Of a stretch of DNA of 64,000 nt, positions 53,884-63,718 are shown piece after piece. The notes below the pieces were generated by a model, which saw only the letters and a program-made list of their open reading frames with translations, was not told the DNA's origin and ran no database searches. How positions within the stretch are numbered: the first letter of the stretch is position 1; each line of letters begins with the position of its first letter. Made by a program: the position numbers and the translations under genes. The DNA comes from Eisenibacter elegans DSM 3317 (GTDB taxonomy: Bacteria > Bacteroidota > Bacteroidia > Cytophagales > Microscillaceae), in the NCBI RefSeq assembly GCF_000430505.1, contig NZ_KE387154.1, forward strand, positions 182,530-246,529, written 5' to 3'.

Positions 53884-55494
53884 TTAGGCATTTACGCTCG
53901 CATTGGGAGCACCAGCCAAAATCTCTTCGTTGGCAAAATCAGCGTACTTGCTGAAATTTTTGACAAATTGCTGTGCTAGGTTCTGCGCTTGTGCGTCATA
54001 TGCGTCCTTGTCTTGCCAAGTACTGCGGGGGTTGAGCACCTCGTCGGGTACATTGGGGCAAGCCTGTGGTACAAGCACACCAAAGACATTGTGTTTCTTA
54101 TATTCTACACCATCGAGCTGCCCTTCGAGCGCGGCGGTAATCATCGCACGGGTATAGCTGAGCTTCATACGGCTGCCTACGCCATAAGGGCCGCCAGTCC
54201 AGCCGGTATTGATGAGCCATACATTGACATTGTGTTGGCGCATTTTCTCACCCAACATCTCCGCATACTTCGTAGGGTGCAGGGGCAAGAACGCTGCTCC
54301 AAAACAAGCCGAGAAAGTGGTCTGAGGCTCGGTTACGCCCATTTCCGTACCAGCAACTTTGGCTGTGTAGCCAGAGATGAAGTGGTACATAGCTTGTCCG
54401 GGGCTCAGCTTAGAAATTGGGGGGAGTACGCCAAAAGCGTCAGCAGTAAGGAAGAAGATATTCTTGGGAACGTCTGCCACAGAAACGGGCAGGGCATTGT
54501 CGATATGGTGAATAGGATAAGCAGTGCGGGTATTTTCGGTTACGCTTCCGTTGCTGTAATCTACTGTGCGGGTACCTTCTTGGAAGCGGGTATTTTCGAC
54601 GATAGCTCCGAAGCGGATGGCATCCCAGATTTGGGGTTCTTTTTCGCGGGTTAAGTCAATGACTTTGGCGTAGCAGCCTCCTTCAAAGTTGAAGACCTTG
54701 TCGGCCCAGCCGTGTTCGTCATCCCCTACAAGGCCGCGTTTAGGGTCGGCAGAGAGCGTGGTTTTGCCTGTGCCTGAGAGGCCGAAGAATACGGCGGTGT
54801 CTCCTTTTTCGCCCACATTGGCCGAGCAGTGCATTGAGAGGACTTTGTGCTCGTGTGGCAGTAAGTAGTTGAGTACTGAGAATATTCCCTTCTTCATCTC
54901 CCCTGCGTAGCCTGTGCCGCCAATCAAGATGCGGCGTTTGGTAAAGTTGACGATGGTAAAGTTGCCTTGGCGTGTACCGTCGTGAGCAGGGTCAGCTTCA
55001 AACTCAGGAATATTGATAATGGTAAAATTCGGAACGAAGTTGGCTAACTCTTCTTGGCTTGGTCGGATGAACATGTTGTCGCAGAAGAGGTTGTGCCAAG
55101 CAAGGGTATTGACTACACGAACGTTGAGGCGGTACTCCGGGTGAGCGCCGGCGTAGAGGTCTCGCACATACACTTTTTTGTCGGCTAAGTAGGCAATCAT
55201 TTTCGCTTCGATGCCGGCATAGTGCTCAGGAGAAAGTGGGATGTTGATATCGCCCCACCAGACAGTATCTTGGGTGGTTTCGTCTTTGACACAAAACTTG
55301 TCCTTGGGCGAGCGCCCTGTGAATTTGCCCGTATCGGCCATCAGCGCGCCTACATCCGTAAGTGTCCCTTCTTCGTTACGGAGCGCCTCTTCTACGAGCG
55401 CTGCGGGGGGAAGGTTCCAGTATGCAGCTGCTACTTGCTGAATGCCAAGGGTATCCAAGCCGCTTTTGGCAGACTTCAATCCAAATTCTTTCAT
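53884..55494 (-). CDS. pckA: ATP-dependent phosphoenolpyruvate carboxykinase
   Basis: A 536-residue PEPCK (ATP type), which makes PEP from oxaloacetate for gluconeogenesis. Motifs: TGRSPKDKFCV, MHCSANVGEKGDTAVFFGLS, then the P-loop GLSGTGKTTLSADP, GDDEHGWA, and GGPYGVGSRMKLSYTRA. It fits with the glyoxylate-shunt genes 3-7 kb away for growth on acetate or fatty acids. A strong terminator follows. Confidence 0.97.
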   Translation of the reverse strand: MKEFGLKSAKSGLDTLGIQQVAAAYWNLPPAALVEEALRNEEGTLTDVGALMADTGKFTGRSPKDKFCVKDETTQDTVWWGDINIPLSPEHYAGIEAKMIAYLADKKVYVRDLYAGAHPEYRLNVRVVNTLAWHNLFCDNMFIRPSQEELANFVPNFTIINIPEFEADPAHDGTRQGNFTIVNFTKRRILIGGTGYAGEMKKGIFSVLNYLLPHEHKVLSMHCSANVGEKGDTAVFFGLSGTGKTTLSADPKRGLVGDDEHGWADKVFNFEGGCYAKVIDLTREKEPQIWDAIRFGAIVENTRFQEGTRTVDYSNGSVTENTRTAYPIHHIDNALPVSVADVPKNIFFLTADAFGVLPPISKLSPGQAMYHFISGYTAKVAGTEMGVTEPQTTFSACFGAAFLPLHPTKYAEMLGEKMRQHNVNVWLINTGWTGGPYGVGSRMKLSYTRAMITAALEGQLDGVEYKKHNVFGVLVPQACPNVPDEVLNPRSTWQDKDAYDAQAQNLAQQFVKNFSKYADFANEEILAGAPNASVNA

Positions 55495-55652
55495 TATGAC
55501 TGTGATTATGGCGATGGAATGTACTTTTGGGTATTATGGGGGTGTTTTGTAGATAGAGCAATACTACCAAAGAATTGCGCCTGAGTACAAAGCGCAAATT
55601 TAATAATTATTCTTTATATGGGAGGGGATATTTTTGGTTTTTTGGCCTCATC

Positions 55653-55690
55653 AAAAAACCCCGAACACAGCGGCAACACTGTATTCGAGG
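55653..55690 (-). terminator. Terminator after the substrate-binding lipoprotein gene
   Basis: On the minus strand, CCTCGAATACAG (55690-55679) pairs with CTGTGTTCGGGG (55670-55659) with two wobble pairs, followed by six T. Confidence 0.82.
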
Positions 55691-55729
55691 TATAGGTGTG
55701 TGTTCTTTGGCTGGGGGCTACTGCCTTGG

Positions 55730-56662
55730 TTAATTGTTGCCATATAGGCGTTGGCTCAGGGCTAGGGCGGCTTCGGGGCTGTGAGTGCCAAAGTGTATGA
55801 GGGTATGTTTGGGTGCCAAGACTATCCGCCCTTCGCGAAAAGCTTTGGTATTGAGCAAGGTTTTGTTGCGAATACCATAGGGGGCTTTCTTGAGTTTTTC
55901 CCAATGCTCTTCGGCCATCAGGATGATATCGGGGTCGGCAAACACGAGTGTTTCCTCTGTGAGTTGGGTCATCTCTGAGTAGGTTTCGGCAGCGTTTTTG
56001 GCTCCGGCAGCCTCTATAATCCAGTGGGCGTGTGTGCCTGCTCCACCCATCAAGAATACCTCTGGTGAAGCTGGATATAGATACAATACCCGCAGGCTGT
56101 CGTTTACTCTGTTGGTGATTTTGGCTACTTCGTGCATTTGTTTGTCCATCTGGGTCAATACTTGCTCGGCGCGGTCAGCCACATTAAATGTTTTGGCGAC
56201 GGTTTGCACCATATACCGCAAATTGGCCGTGCTGTATTCTGGCTCAAAGAGGTAGCAGGTAATGCCCAGCGTTTGTAGGCTATCTACCAAGCTGCGCATT
56301 TGTGGGTGGGTGTTGAAAGCCAACACGAGGTCGGGGCGGTGTTTGGTAATGCTGGCTACTGTTTGTTGCCCCCGCAACCCTACTTCTCCAGCCTTGGCAA
56401 AGGCTGTTGTGGCTCCACGGCGGTCTACCGCCACTACGCGTGTGCTTTGGTTCAAGGCCAACACCACCTCCTTGATAGGCTCGCCCAATATTACCGCACG
56501 ACGATATTCTTTTTTCGTCGGGCGGGTTTTGTATTGGGCAGCTACTTCTCGCATGGTAGTCGTACTTTGCAAGCGGGCTTGCTCTGATTTTTCTTGGTGA
56601 ATACCGCAGGCATATAAGCTGATGATCAGCGGCAGGTATAATCCGTATTTTGCTTTCTTCAT
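55730..56662 (-). CDS. ABC-type substrate-binding lipoprotein (heme/cobalamin type)
   Basis: A 310-residue periplasmic binding protein of the helical-backbone metal-receptor class. The lipobox is SLYACG with Cys19. The class features are VVLALNQSTRVVAVDRRGAT, HRPDLVLAFNTHPQM, LRVLYLYPASPEVFLMGGAGT and EETLVFADPDIILMAEEHW. Overall it looks closest to hemin-binding HmuT-type proteins; a cobalamin or siderophore ligand is also possible. No permease or ATPase gene is adjacent, so it is an orphan here. I chose the ATG at 56662; the frame runs 61 codons further, without a lipoprotein signal. Confidence 0.82.
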   Translation of the reverse strand: MKKAKYGLYLPLIISLYACGIHQEKSEQARLQSTTTMREVAAQYKTRPTKKEYRRAVILGEPIKEVVLALNQSTRVVAVDRRGATTAFAKAGEVGLRGQQTVASITKHRPDLVLAFNTHPQMRSLVDSLQTLGITCYLFEPEYSTANLRYMVQTVAKTFNVADRAEQVLTQMDKQMHEVAKITNRVNDSLRVLYLYPASPEVFLMGGAGTHAHWIIEAAGAKNAAETYSEMTQLTEETLVFADPDIILMAEEHWEKLKKAPYGIRNKTLLNTKAFREGRIVLAPKHTLIHFGTHSPEAALALSQRLYGNN

Positions 56663-57041
56663 GGTCGTTCGAGTATTTGGTGTACCAATAGGGCTTTCCC
56701 CACATCCTGACACGCAATCTTGTACCCTATACTTTTGAAGCGCTCGGCGCTTTTGTAAGATGACCGGTAGGCACTCGGACTGCATGTTTTGTGTACCCAT
56801 GTATACGCAGCTATGAAGTCCTAACGATAACCGTTCACAGAACAAAATCGACCGTTTGTCTAATTATTCTCAATCAAAGTTGGTTTGGAAAATCTATGCC
56901 CTGAAAATCCTTGATAATCAAGAAAATCAACTCCTGTCAATCCTCCAATCAAATAAGTATTGGTATATTTTTCCAAAAAAAGCGACTTTTAGCCGCATAA
57001 TTCTGTTATCTAAGGCATTAACCCTACCCTTTGTACTAGGT
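56663..57041. other. Divergent intergenic region with structured leader and repeat copy D
   Basis: A 379-bp region. The minus-strand leader of the binding-protein gene can close an ATAGGG/CCCTAT stem around a 30-base loop (about 56687-56731). I compared it with the cobalamin riboswitch consensus and did not find the B12 box. Copy D of repeat family 1 lies at about 56868-56955. Confidence 0.45.
56868..56955 (+). repeat. Dispersed intergenic repeat, copy D
   Basis: Core CTGAAAATCCTTGATAATCA followed by AGAAAATCAACTCCTGTCAA (56901-56940). The upstream flank CTCAATCAAAGTTGGTTTGG parallels those of copies B and C. Confidence 0.78.
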
Positions 57042-58205
57042 ATGCACTACGACTTGATTATCGCCGGAATGGGCGCTGCCGGGCTTGACTTGGCCTACCG
57101 CCTCCAACAACATCCCCGCCTACGACAGTGGCGGCTGCTGTTGCTCGAAAAGCAGCCCAAAAACCAAAATGACCGTACCTGGAGTTTTTGGACGAAGCAG
57201 CCTACTCCCTACGACGACATTGTATACCACCGCTGGGACAAGCTTTGGTTTCACAATGAGCGCTTCTCCAAAATGCTTGACCCCAAGCCTTATAGTTATC
57301 AGACTATCCGTGGCATTGATTTTTATCGACATACCCTCAATTTTTTGGAGCAATGCCCCAATGTCGATATAGTATATGGGCAAGTAACTGCAATCCGCTC
57401 CGAAGGCCAGACTGCTGTTGTCAACCTACAACAAGAGGAAAATCATTCTACTTACACTGCTCCTTGGGCCTTCAGCGCTCTTTATACCCCTCCCAAGCCT
57501 AATGGCAAGCATCATTTTTTTCACCAACATTTCAAAGGATGGGTGTTGGAAACGGACAAACCGGTGTTTGATGCTTCTAAGGCTACTTTTATGGACTTCC
57601 GCATTCCACAACATCGACAAACGCGCTTTGTGTATCTCCTGCCTACTTCCCCCACACGCTGCTTGGTGGAGTTTACCATTTTTTCGGAGCCCTTGTTGGC
57701 CAAAGATGAGTATGATATTCACCTCAAAGAATACCTACAGCAATATTGGCCGCAACTTCAGTACCGCATTGTAGAAGAAGAATTTGGGATTATCCCCATG
57801 TTCGATATTCCACACCCATACCAACAAAGTGCCCGTGTGTTTAATCTAGGTACTGCCGCCGGCAACAACAAGCCCAGCACGGGGTATGCATTTATGAATA
57901 TCCTCAAACACAATACACAAATCCTCAAAAGCCTCGATAAGTCTGGCTCGCCCGATTTCAGACACGGCGGTGCTTGGCGCTTCAAACTATACGACTCTAT
58001 CTTGCTGAATGTGATGAAACATGACCGTGTGCCTGCTCCCGAGATTTTTGGGCGGATGATGGAGCGCCACCCAGTTACGCGTGTATTTCGGTTTCTGGAT
58101 GAAGAATCTCATTTTGGCGAAGAGCTACAAATTATGGCTTCTATGCCAATGCTGCCTTTCTTACGCTCTGTTCCTAAGGCGCTACGCCTACATACGATAG
58201 GCTGA
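57042..58205 (+). CDS. crtY: Lycopene beta-cyclase
   Basis: A 387-residue flavoprotein-like cyclase that forms beta rings on lycopene. The dinucleotide-binding start is LIIAGMGAAGLDLAYRL, followed by NDRTWSFWT, GIDFYRHTLN, LVEFTIFSE, and the family motif KPSTGYAFMNI near the C-terminus. It shows that the organism makes cyclic carotenoids; the other carotenoid genes are not in this window. The frame runs back to 56856 through repeat copy D, which supports the ATG at 57042 as the true start. Confidence 0.92.
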   Translation: MHYDLIIAGMGAAGLDLAYRLQQHPRLRQWRLLLLEKQPKNQNDRTWSFWTKQPTPYDDIVYHRWDKLWFHNERFSKMLDPKPYSYQTIRGIDFYRHTLNFLEQCPNVDIVYGQVTAIRSEGQTAVVNLQQEENHSTYTAPWAFSALYTPPKPNGKHHFFHQHFKGWVLETDKPVFDASKATFMDFRIPQHRQTRFVYLLPTSPTRCLVEFTIFSEPLLAKDEYDIHLKEYLQQYWPQLQYRIVEEEFGIIPMFDIPHPYQQSARVFNLGTAAGNNKPSTGYAFMNILKHNTQILKSLDKSGSPDFRHGGAWRFKLYDSILLNVMKHDRVPAPEIFGRMMERHPVTRVFRFLDEESHFGEELQIMASMPMLPFLRSVPKALRLHTIG

Positions 58206-58532
58206 GCTTTGGCTGGTGATTTCTAGTCGTGAGTTTGTAATCAGTAACTCACATCCATCACCTGAGGGCTTGTATGATAGCCTTCAGGCTTTTGTATGCC
58301 CAGTGAGGTTTGTCATAGAACAAGACCGCACCAGTCGCAGACAATCCTTCTTCGCCCACTCCCCCAAATCTTATCCTACAAAACAGGTACTCATCCTCTA
58401 AAAAGCACAATAAAGTCTCAGAAGTCGAAATGTTATTTGGAAGCAGTGTATCCATATTTTTACACCAAAAGTGCAATTTCAACCCGATATCATACTGTTT
58501 TGACAAAAATTAGAGGCATAAATTCTTTTTTA

Positions 58533-58562
58533 GCGAAATTTCGCTTGACAATAAAATTTCGC
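58533..58562. promoter_or_regulatory. Candidate operator upstream of aceB
   Basis: GCGAAATTTCGC at 58533-58544 is a perfect 12-bp palindrome; a half-site AAATTTCGC follows at 58554-58562. The pair brackets the -33 box of the aceB promoter and lies in its spacer, a good position for a repressor or activator of the glyoxylate shunt. The regulator is unknown. Confidence 0.5.
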
Positions 58563-58575
58563 TTACGTATGTTTG
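58545..58575 (+). promoter_or_regulatory. Promoter of aceB
   Basis: TTG at 58545-58547, a 20-bp spacer, then TATGTTTG at 58568-58575. The aceB start codon is 59 bp downstream. Confidence 0.6.
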
Positions 58576-58634
58576 TTTCATCAAGCAAGCATTATCAACA
58601 TAGTGCCATCGAGTATCTAAAAACCTCTCTGCTT

Positions 58635-60242
58635 ATGTCTACTACTGTTATACAAGGTGTGATTTTGACAGGCGAAACCAAGCCCGCCTACCAACATATA
58701 CTAACTCCTGAGGCGCTCAACTTTGTAGCGAACTTACAACGTCGCTTCAACGCCCGACGCAAAGAATTACTAAAAGCACGCATTGCCCGTCAAGAAGCTA
58801 TTGCTGCCGGCCAACTACCCGACTTTCTGCCCGAAACGGCACAGGTGCGCAACGACGACTGGAAAGCCGCCGATGTATTGGCTGACCTCCAAGACCGTCG
58901 TACTGAAATCACCGGCCCGGTAGACCGCAAGATGATTATTAATGCACTCAACTCTGGAGCTAAGGTATTTATGGCCGATTTTGAGGACTCTAACGCGCCT
59001 ACTCGTGCCAATTGTATCGAAGGACAAGTCAACCTCTATGATGCCATTCGCCGTCAGATAGACTTTACCAACGAACAAGGTAAGACCTATAAGCTGAACG
59101 AAAAAACTGCCGTCTTGAAAGTACGCCCCCGTGGCTGGCATCTTGAGGACAAAGGCTTATTCATCGACGGCGAGCCAGTATCGGGTAGCTTGATGGACTT
59201 CGGCCTTTACTTCTTCCACAATGCACATCAACTGCTTCAAAACGGAACTGCGCCCTATTTCTACCTACCCAAACTAGAGAGCCATCTCGAAGCCCGCCTC
59301 TGGAACGATGTATTTGTATTTGCACAAGACACCCTCCAAGTACCACAGGGTACTATCAAAGCTACGGTATTGATAGAAACTATCTTGGCTGCTTTTGAGA
59401 TGGAGGAGATTATCTATGAGTTGCGGGAGCATATGGCCGGACTCAATGCCGGACGCTGGGATTATATCTTCAGTGCCATCAAAAAATTCATTACCTACCC
59501 CGACCGTATTTTCCCTGACCGCGCACAAGTAACTATGCAAGTGCCCTTTATGCGGGCCTATGCCAAACTATTAGTGAAGACTTGCCACAAGCGCAATGTC
59601 CACGCCATAGGCGGGATGGCAGCCTTTATCCCGAGCCGCAAGGACGAGGAGGTCAACCGACAGGCTTTTGCCAAGGTAAAGGCCGATAAAGAACTGGAAG
59701 CCTCTACCGGATTTGACGGAACTTGGGTGGCACATCCCGACCTAGTACCGGTAGCGATGGAAGTGTTTGACCGCACTTTTGGGCAACGCCCCAACCAAAA
59801 AGACGAAACCTTCAGCGCCGATTACCAAATCAGCGCCACCGACTTGATCAACTTCCAGATAGAGGGAGGTAAGATTACCGAAGCCGGTCTCAGAATGAAT
59901 ATCAATGTAGGGATTCTTTATATCGAATCTTGGCTCAACGGCATAGGCGCTGCAGCGCTCTATAACCTGATGGAAGATGCGGCTACTGCCGAAATCTCCC
60001 GCGCTCAGGTATGGCAGTGGATACACAACAAAGGCGTAACGCTCGACGACGGGCGCGAAGTCAATACGGCGCTCTACAAAGCGCTGCTCCCCGAAGAGCT
60101 AGAAAAAATAAAGGCTTATGTGGGTGAAGCACGCTACCAAAACGGGCAGTTCGAGCTAGCCACCAGGCTATTTGATGAGCTGGTCATGCACGATAGCTTC
60201 GAGGATTTTCTCACGCTCAAAGCGTATGAGTATTTGGCCTAA
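58635..60242 (+). CDS. aceB: Malate synthase A
   Basis: A 535-residue malate synthase that joins glyoxylate and acetyl-CoA. Family segments: VFMADFEDSNAPT, VRPRGWHLEDKGLFIDGE, YFYLPKLESHLEARLWNDVF, GRWDYIFSAIKKF, and VHAIGGMAAFIPSRKD with GFDGTWVAHPDLVP. The length is normal for the A type. The open frame begins at 58296, but the first 113 codons include the promoter and palindrome and do not resemble the family; the ATG at 58635 is the start. It is followed 108 bp later by isocitrate lyase. Confidence 0.97.
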   Translation: MSTTVIQGVILTGETKPAYQHILTPEALNFVANLQRRFNARRKELLKARIARQEAIAAGQLPDFLPETAQVRNDDWKAADVLADLQDRRTEITGPVDRKMIINALNSGAKVFMADFEDSNAPTRANCIEGQVNLYDAIRRQIDFTNEQGKTYKLNEKTAVLKVRPRGWHLEDKGLFIDGEPVSGSLMDFGLYFFHNAHQLLQNGTAPYFYLPKLESHLEARLWNDVFVFAQDTLQVPQGTIKATVLIETILAAFEMEEIIYELREHMAGLNAGRWDYIFSAIKKFITYPDRIFPDRAQVTMQVPFMRAYAKLLVKTCHKRNVHAIGGMAAFIPSRKDEEVNRQAFAKVKADKELEASTGFDGTWVAHPDLVPVAMEVFDRTFGQRPNQKDETFSADYQISATDLINFQIEGGKITEAGLRMNINVGILYIESWLNGIGAAALYNLMEDAATAEISRAQVWQWIHNKGVTLDDGREVNTALYKALLPEELEKIKAYVGEARYQNGQFELATRLFDELVMHDSFEDFLTLKAYEYLA

Positions 60243-60350
60243 AAACCTAAAATCGCATTCTACAAAACCCCCAGATAGACGAAAGTTGTAGGCAGCAAAA
60301 CCACCTACAACTTGATATAAACCAATTTTGACTTATAAAATTACAAAACC

Positions 60351-61625
60351 ATGACAAAGATTGAAAAAATCAATCAAATAAACAAGGATTGGGCAACAAA
60401 TCCTCGTTGGAAAGGAATTACCCGCCCCTACACTGCTGAAGAGGTGGTTCGTTTGCAAGGTTCTTTCCGTATTGAATATACCATTGCACGCCTAGGTGCT
60501 GAGCGTCTGTGGAACCTACTCCAGACACGTAAATATGTGGCTGCCCTAGGTGCCATGACCGGCAACCAAGCCGTACAACAAGTACAGGCCGGCCTAGAAT
60601 CTATCTACCTCAGCGGCTGGCAGGTAGCTGCCGATGCCAACTTGGCTGGGATGATGTACCCCGACCAAAGCCTTTATCCTGCCGATTCTGTGCCCAAAGT
60701 AGTAGAGCGCATCAACAACGCCCTTTTGCGTGCGGATGAGATTCAGAGCGTAGCTGGCGATGGCGATATCTACTGGCTCGCCCCCATTATGGCCGATGCT
60801 GAGGCAGGCTTTGGTGGCAACCTCAATGCTTTTGAGTTGATGAAGGGAATGATTCGTGCTGGAGCTGCTGGAGTTCACTTTGAAGACCAACTCTCTTCAG
60901 CCAAAAAATGTGGCCACTTAGGCGGAAAAGTACTCGTGCCTACACAAGAGGCTGTAAATAAATTGGTTGCTGCACGTCTAGCTGCCGACGTAATGGGTGT
61001 GCCTACCCTTTTGGTGGCTCGTACAGATGCCGATGCGGCCAACCTCATCACAAGTGACATCGACCCACGCGACGCTAAGTTTATCATCGGGGAACGCACT
61101 GCTGAAGGCTTCTACTATGTGCGCAATGGCGTGGAGCAAGCCATCGACCGAGGCCTGTCATATGCACCTTATGCTGACTTGCTCTGGATGGAAACCTCTA
61201 AGCCTGATATCGGCGAGGCGCGTGAATTTGCCCAAGCCATCCACGAAAAATATCCTGAGCAAATGTTGGCCTACAACTGCTCGCCTTCGTTCAACTGGGC
61301 TTCACACATGACCGAAGACAAAATGGAGCGCTTCCGTGAAGAGCTAGGCGACCTAGGCTACAAGTTCCAATTCATTACCCTTGCCGGTTTCCACGCGCTC
61401 AACACCAGCATGTTTGAGTTGGCTAGCGCTTACAAGGCACGCGGTATGGCCGGATACTCTGCCCTACAACAACGTGAGTTTGCGTTACAAAGCCAAGGAT
61501 TCAAGGCTGTAAAACACCAAGCGTTTGTAGGAACAGGCTACTTCGATGCCGTTCAAAACACTGTTCAGCAAGGCGAAGCTTCTACCGTAGCGATGAAAGG
61601 TTCTACGGAAGAGGAGCAATTCTAA
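60351..61625 (+). CDS. aceA: Isocitrate lyase
   Basis: A 424-residue enzyme that splits isocitrate to glyoxylate and succinate. The catalytic motif KKCGHLGGK gives Cys187, and the [21 protein letters not shown] segment binds metal and substrate; [11 protein letters not shown] and the C-terminal [12 protein letters not shown]-type segment also fit. With aceB immediately upstream it makes a complete glyoxylate shunt. A terminator follows, so the two genes likely form one transcript. Confidence 0.97.
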   Translation: MTKIEKINQINKDWATNPRWKGITRPYTAEEVVRLQGSFRIEYTIARLGAERLWNLLQTRKYVAALGAMTGNQAVQQVQAGLESIYLSGWQVAADANLAGMMYPDQSLYPADSVPKVVERINNALLRADEIQSVAGDGDIYWLAPIMADAEAGFGGNLNAFELMKGMIRAGAAGVHFEDQLSSAKKCGHLGGKVLVPTQEAVNKLVAARLAADVMGVPTLLVARTDADAANLITSDIDPRDAKFIIGERTAEGFYYVRNGVEQAIDRGLSYAPYADLLWMETSKPDIGEAREFAQAIHEKYPEQMLAYNCSPSFNWASHMTEDKMERFREELGDLGYKFQFITLAGFHALNTSMFELASAYKARGMAGYSALQQREFALQSQGFKAVKHQAFVGTGYFDAVQNTVQQGEASTVAMKGSTEEEQF

Positions 61626-61674
61626 GCCCGACTGAAATCTGAAAAACTCGATTTGTATTTTTTTGTTGTTCTCA

Positions 61675-61710
61675 AAAACAGCCCTGCCTTTGGTGAGGCT
61701 GTTTTTTGTT
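61675..61710 (+). terminator. Terminator after aceA
   Basis: AAAACAGCC (61675-61683) pairs with GGCTGTTTT (61697-61705), followed by TTG and more T. Confidence 0.8.
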
Positions 61711-61806
61711 TTGTGTACCAAGGGGTTGTTTGATTTGAGAACGCATCGCATTGACAAACAATGCCTTTTATCAAAAAATAGTCCTCCAATCACCCTAGTT
61801 GTGGTT

Positions 61807-62925
61807 TTAGGGAGTGGTCTCGTCAGATGGGGGGAATAAATCTTGGGTATCGAGCGGGAAGTTACGAAGAAACTCCTGCCAGAAATCATCCGAAAATTCA
61901 CTAACCATATCCTCTTCTTCATCGATATGATGAATGATAGAAGGATAGTTGGTTGCTTCGATGAGGTAATAGAGGTAGTACCAATGTTGGTCTATTGGCG
62001 CTCCGGGCAGGTCTGGGTCATTGGGTGGGCAAAGCCGGATGAGTTGGTTATCGGCATCGAGCATGGCCCAACCATCTTCTGTTTGCATAAACTTTACGGC
62101 AACTTCTTCCCCCTCAATCACCACTGTCGTGATAATAAAAGAATAGCCATCAAAGTCCTTTTGAGTAGCAAACTTACGTCCATTGGCATCTTTTTGGTAC
62201 ACACGCAAGTCAAGATCCATTTCTTGCAAAAAAAGCCACGTATCCATATAAGGCTGATGGTAGCTAGGGTCGATAGCGTGTTCGTAGGTATAGATATGAG
62301 TCCATTCTAGCCCCCAGTGTTTATTGAATAGCTCTATCGTACGGCGGTGTCCGTGGCGGCTGGAGCAAGAAGTAATCATTTTACCGCCGATATTGAGGTA
62401 CTGTTGTGCTTCTTGGATCAGCGCATCAAGCACTAGACGGCCGTCGGCTCCGGCTTCGTTCCAAGCAGCACTACTGATGCGCTCTTGCTCGTTGTCAAGG
62501 TCTGTAAAGAGCCAAGGCTGCACAGGGGGGTTGGAGATGATGAGATCAAAGGTCTTGCCTTCTAAGGCCTGAAAGCGGTCGCTTTGTATGCTTTCTGCAT
62601 CTTTGAAGCCATTGAGACGGGCGTTGACCTTAGCAATTTGGACTGCGGGCTGGCAGTAGTCTGTCAAGGTGATTTGTTTGGCTCCCAAAAGCGCGCATGC
62701 GATTCCGATAATGCCCGTACCAGTACCCATATCGAGTACAGTTTTGCCGCCGAGGTGGTCTAGGTATTGGTGGGTGTACAAAAAATTGAGCATTTCGGTG
62801 GCGCTATAAGGCTGCCAAACGCTAGGGTCTACAAGCATTTCTAACTCTCTACCGACTACGCGGTATTTTTTGAGGTTGAGGTGCTCTCTGAGCAAGTGAT
62901 TGGGTGTCTTTTGTTCCGGTTTCAT
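61807..62925 (-). CDS. SAM-dependent N-methyltransferase of the NPPxxP type
   Basis: A 372-residue protein. Residues about 30-220 form a class I methyltransferase: VLDMGTGTGIIGIACALLG for SAM binding, LTDYCQPAVQIAKVNARL, and ISNPPVQPW, the motif of enzymes that methylate amide or amino nitrogens (glutamine N5 or base amino groups, as in PrmC and RsmC). The C-terminal 140 residues are acidic and unique, with no family I can name. Substrate unknown. It is convergent with aceA. Confidence 0.85.
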   Translation of the reverse strand: MKPEQKTPNHLLREHLNLKKYRVVGRELEMLVDPSVWQPYSATEMLNFLYTHQYLDHLGGKTVLDMGTGTGIIGIACALLGAKQITLTDYCQPAVQIAKVNARLNGFKDAESIQSDRFQALEGKTFDLIISNPPVQPWLFTDLDNEQERISSAAWNEAGADGRLVLDALIQEAQQYLNIGGKMITSCSSRHGHRRTIELFNKHWGLEWTHIYTYEHAIDPSYHQPYMDTWLFLQEMDLDLRVYQKDANGRKFATQKDFDGYSFIITTVVIEGEEVAVKFMQTEDGWAMLDADNQLIRLCPPNDPDLPGAPIDQHWYYLYYLIEATNYPSIIHHIDEEEDMVSEFSDDFWQEFLRNFPLDTQDLFPPSDETTP

Positions 62926-63029
62926 GGGGTCTTGTCAGTTGCCTACCTGTACTACTGTTTAATGCTGCAAAAAGTTGCTAAGTACCACTAGTTTTGTTGT
63001 AAGATTGTCCTTCCACCTACAAGATTAGC

Positions 63030-63656
63030 CTATGGCTTGTCAAACTCTTCATATTCTTCATACTCTTCCTCTTCTTCGCTTTTCTTTTTCTCTTCGGTAG
63101 TTTTTTTCTGTTTGTTGGGGTCATTCACCACTACAATCTGTACCTTATCAGGCACTATCATTGCCGTAGGGAACTCTTGTTTGAGGCGATTGTAGTACTT
63201 GATATACTCTGTCTGCTCTAAGAAGTCTCCTACTTTTACGCGATAGTTGGGCGCGCTATAGGTCATATACGCGGACATTTTGGGGAAGATGCGGTATGAG
63301 GAAGCCTTGGCGCGTTCGGCTTCTTCGCGGCTGCGGCCTCGATAGATTTGTATGCGGTAGCCGTCGAAAGTTCCGGTAGAAATAGGGGCTACATAGCGTA
63401 CAGGCTTGGTATCCAATACCTTATGAAGGCGTTGGGTAATACTCAGTTCAAAGCCCGTAGTATCAGCGGGCAGGCTGATGGTGATGGTTTGAGGGTTGCC
63501 TTCAAAGGTTTCGGGGCTATAAGGGTATTGCACCCGGTGTTGGGCAAGATCTTCCCGATAGTCGTTTACTGTTGTTGCCTTGGGCAAGCCCTTGGGAGTA
63601 CAGGCCGCAAGTAGGGCCATCAGGCTCCACAGAGGCCACAAACGCAAATTTTTCAT
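63030..63656 (-). CDS. SPOR-like lipoprotein
   Basis: A 208-residue lipoprotein with lipobox ALLAACT at Cys19 from the ATG at 63656. The middle contains two beta-alpha-like SPOR repeats (GYRIQIYRGRSREEAERAKA, YRVKVGDFLEQTEYIKYYNRL). The last 35 residues are lysine- and glutamate-rich, probably disordered. SPOR domains bind denuded peptidoglycan, so an envelope role is likely. It lies 62 bp after the secA stop on the same strand. Upstream Met codons at 63677 and 63662 are in frame and less likely. Confidence 0.82.
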   Translation of the reverse strand: MKNLRLWPLWSLMALLAACTPKGLPKATTVNDYREDLAQHRVQYPYSPETFEGNPQTITISLPADTTGFELSITQRLHKVLDTKPVRYVAPISTGTFDGYRIQIYRGRSREEAERAKASSYRIFPKMSAYMTYSAPNYRVKVGDFLEQTEYIKYYNRLKQEFPTAMIVPDKVQIVVVNDPNKQKKTTEEKKKSEEEEEYEEYEEFDKP

Positions 63657-63718
63657 AAGCATAGGAAAAAGCTCCACACCTTTTGATTGTTGAAAAATGG
63701 TGTGGAGCGACTGATGTA

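Larger units (their letters stand above)
58206..58634. other. Intergenic region before aceB with palindrome and promoter
   Basis: This 429-bp region contains a 12-bp palindrome and a promoter match for the glyoxylate-shunt genes (separate entries). An open frame runs through much of it but lacks protein-like character. Confidence 0.5.

Noticed and set aside
56663-56860. Cobalamin riboswitch upstream of the binding lipoprotein
   Set aside because: A GTCAGGA segment is present on the minus strand, but the rest of the B12 box and the core are not, so it is reported only as a possible structured leader.
58296-58634. N-terminal extension of malate synthase
   Set aside because: The extension contains the promoter boxes and palindrome and does not resemble the enzyme family; the ATG at 58635 gives the normal length.
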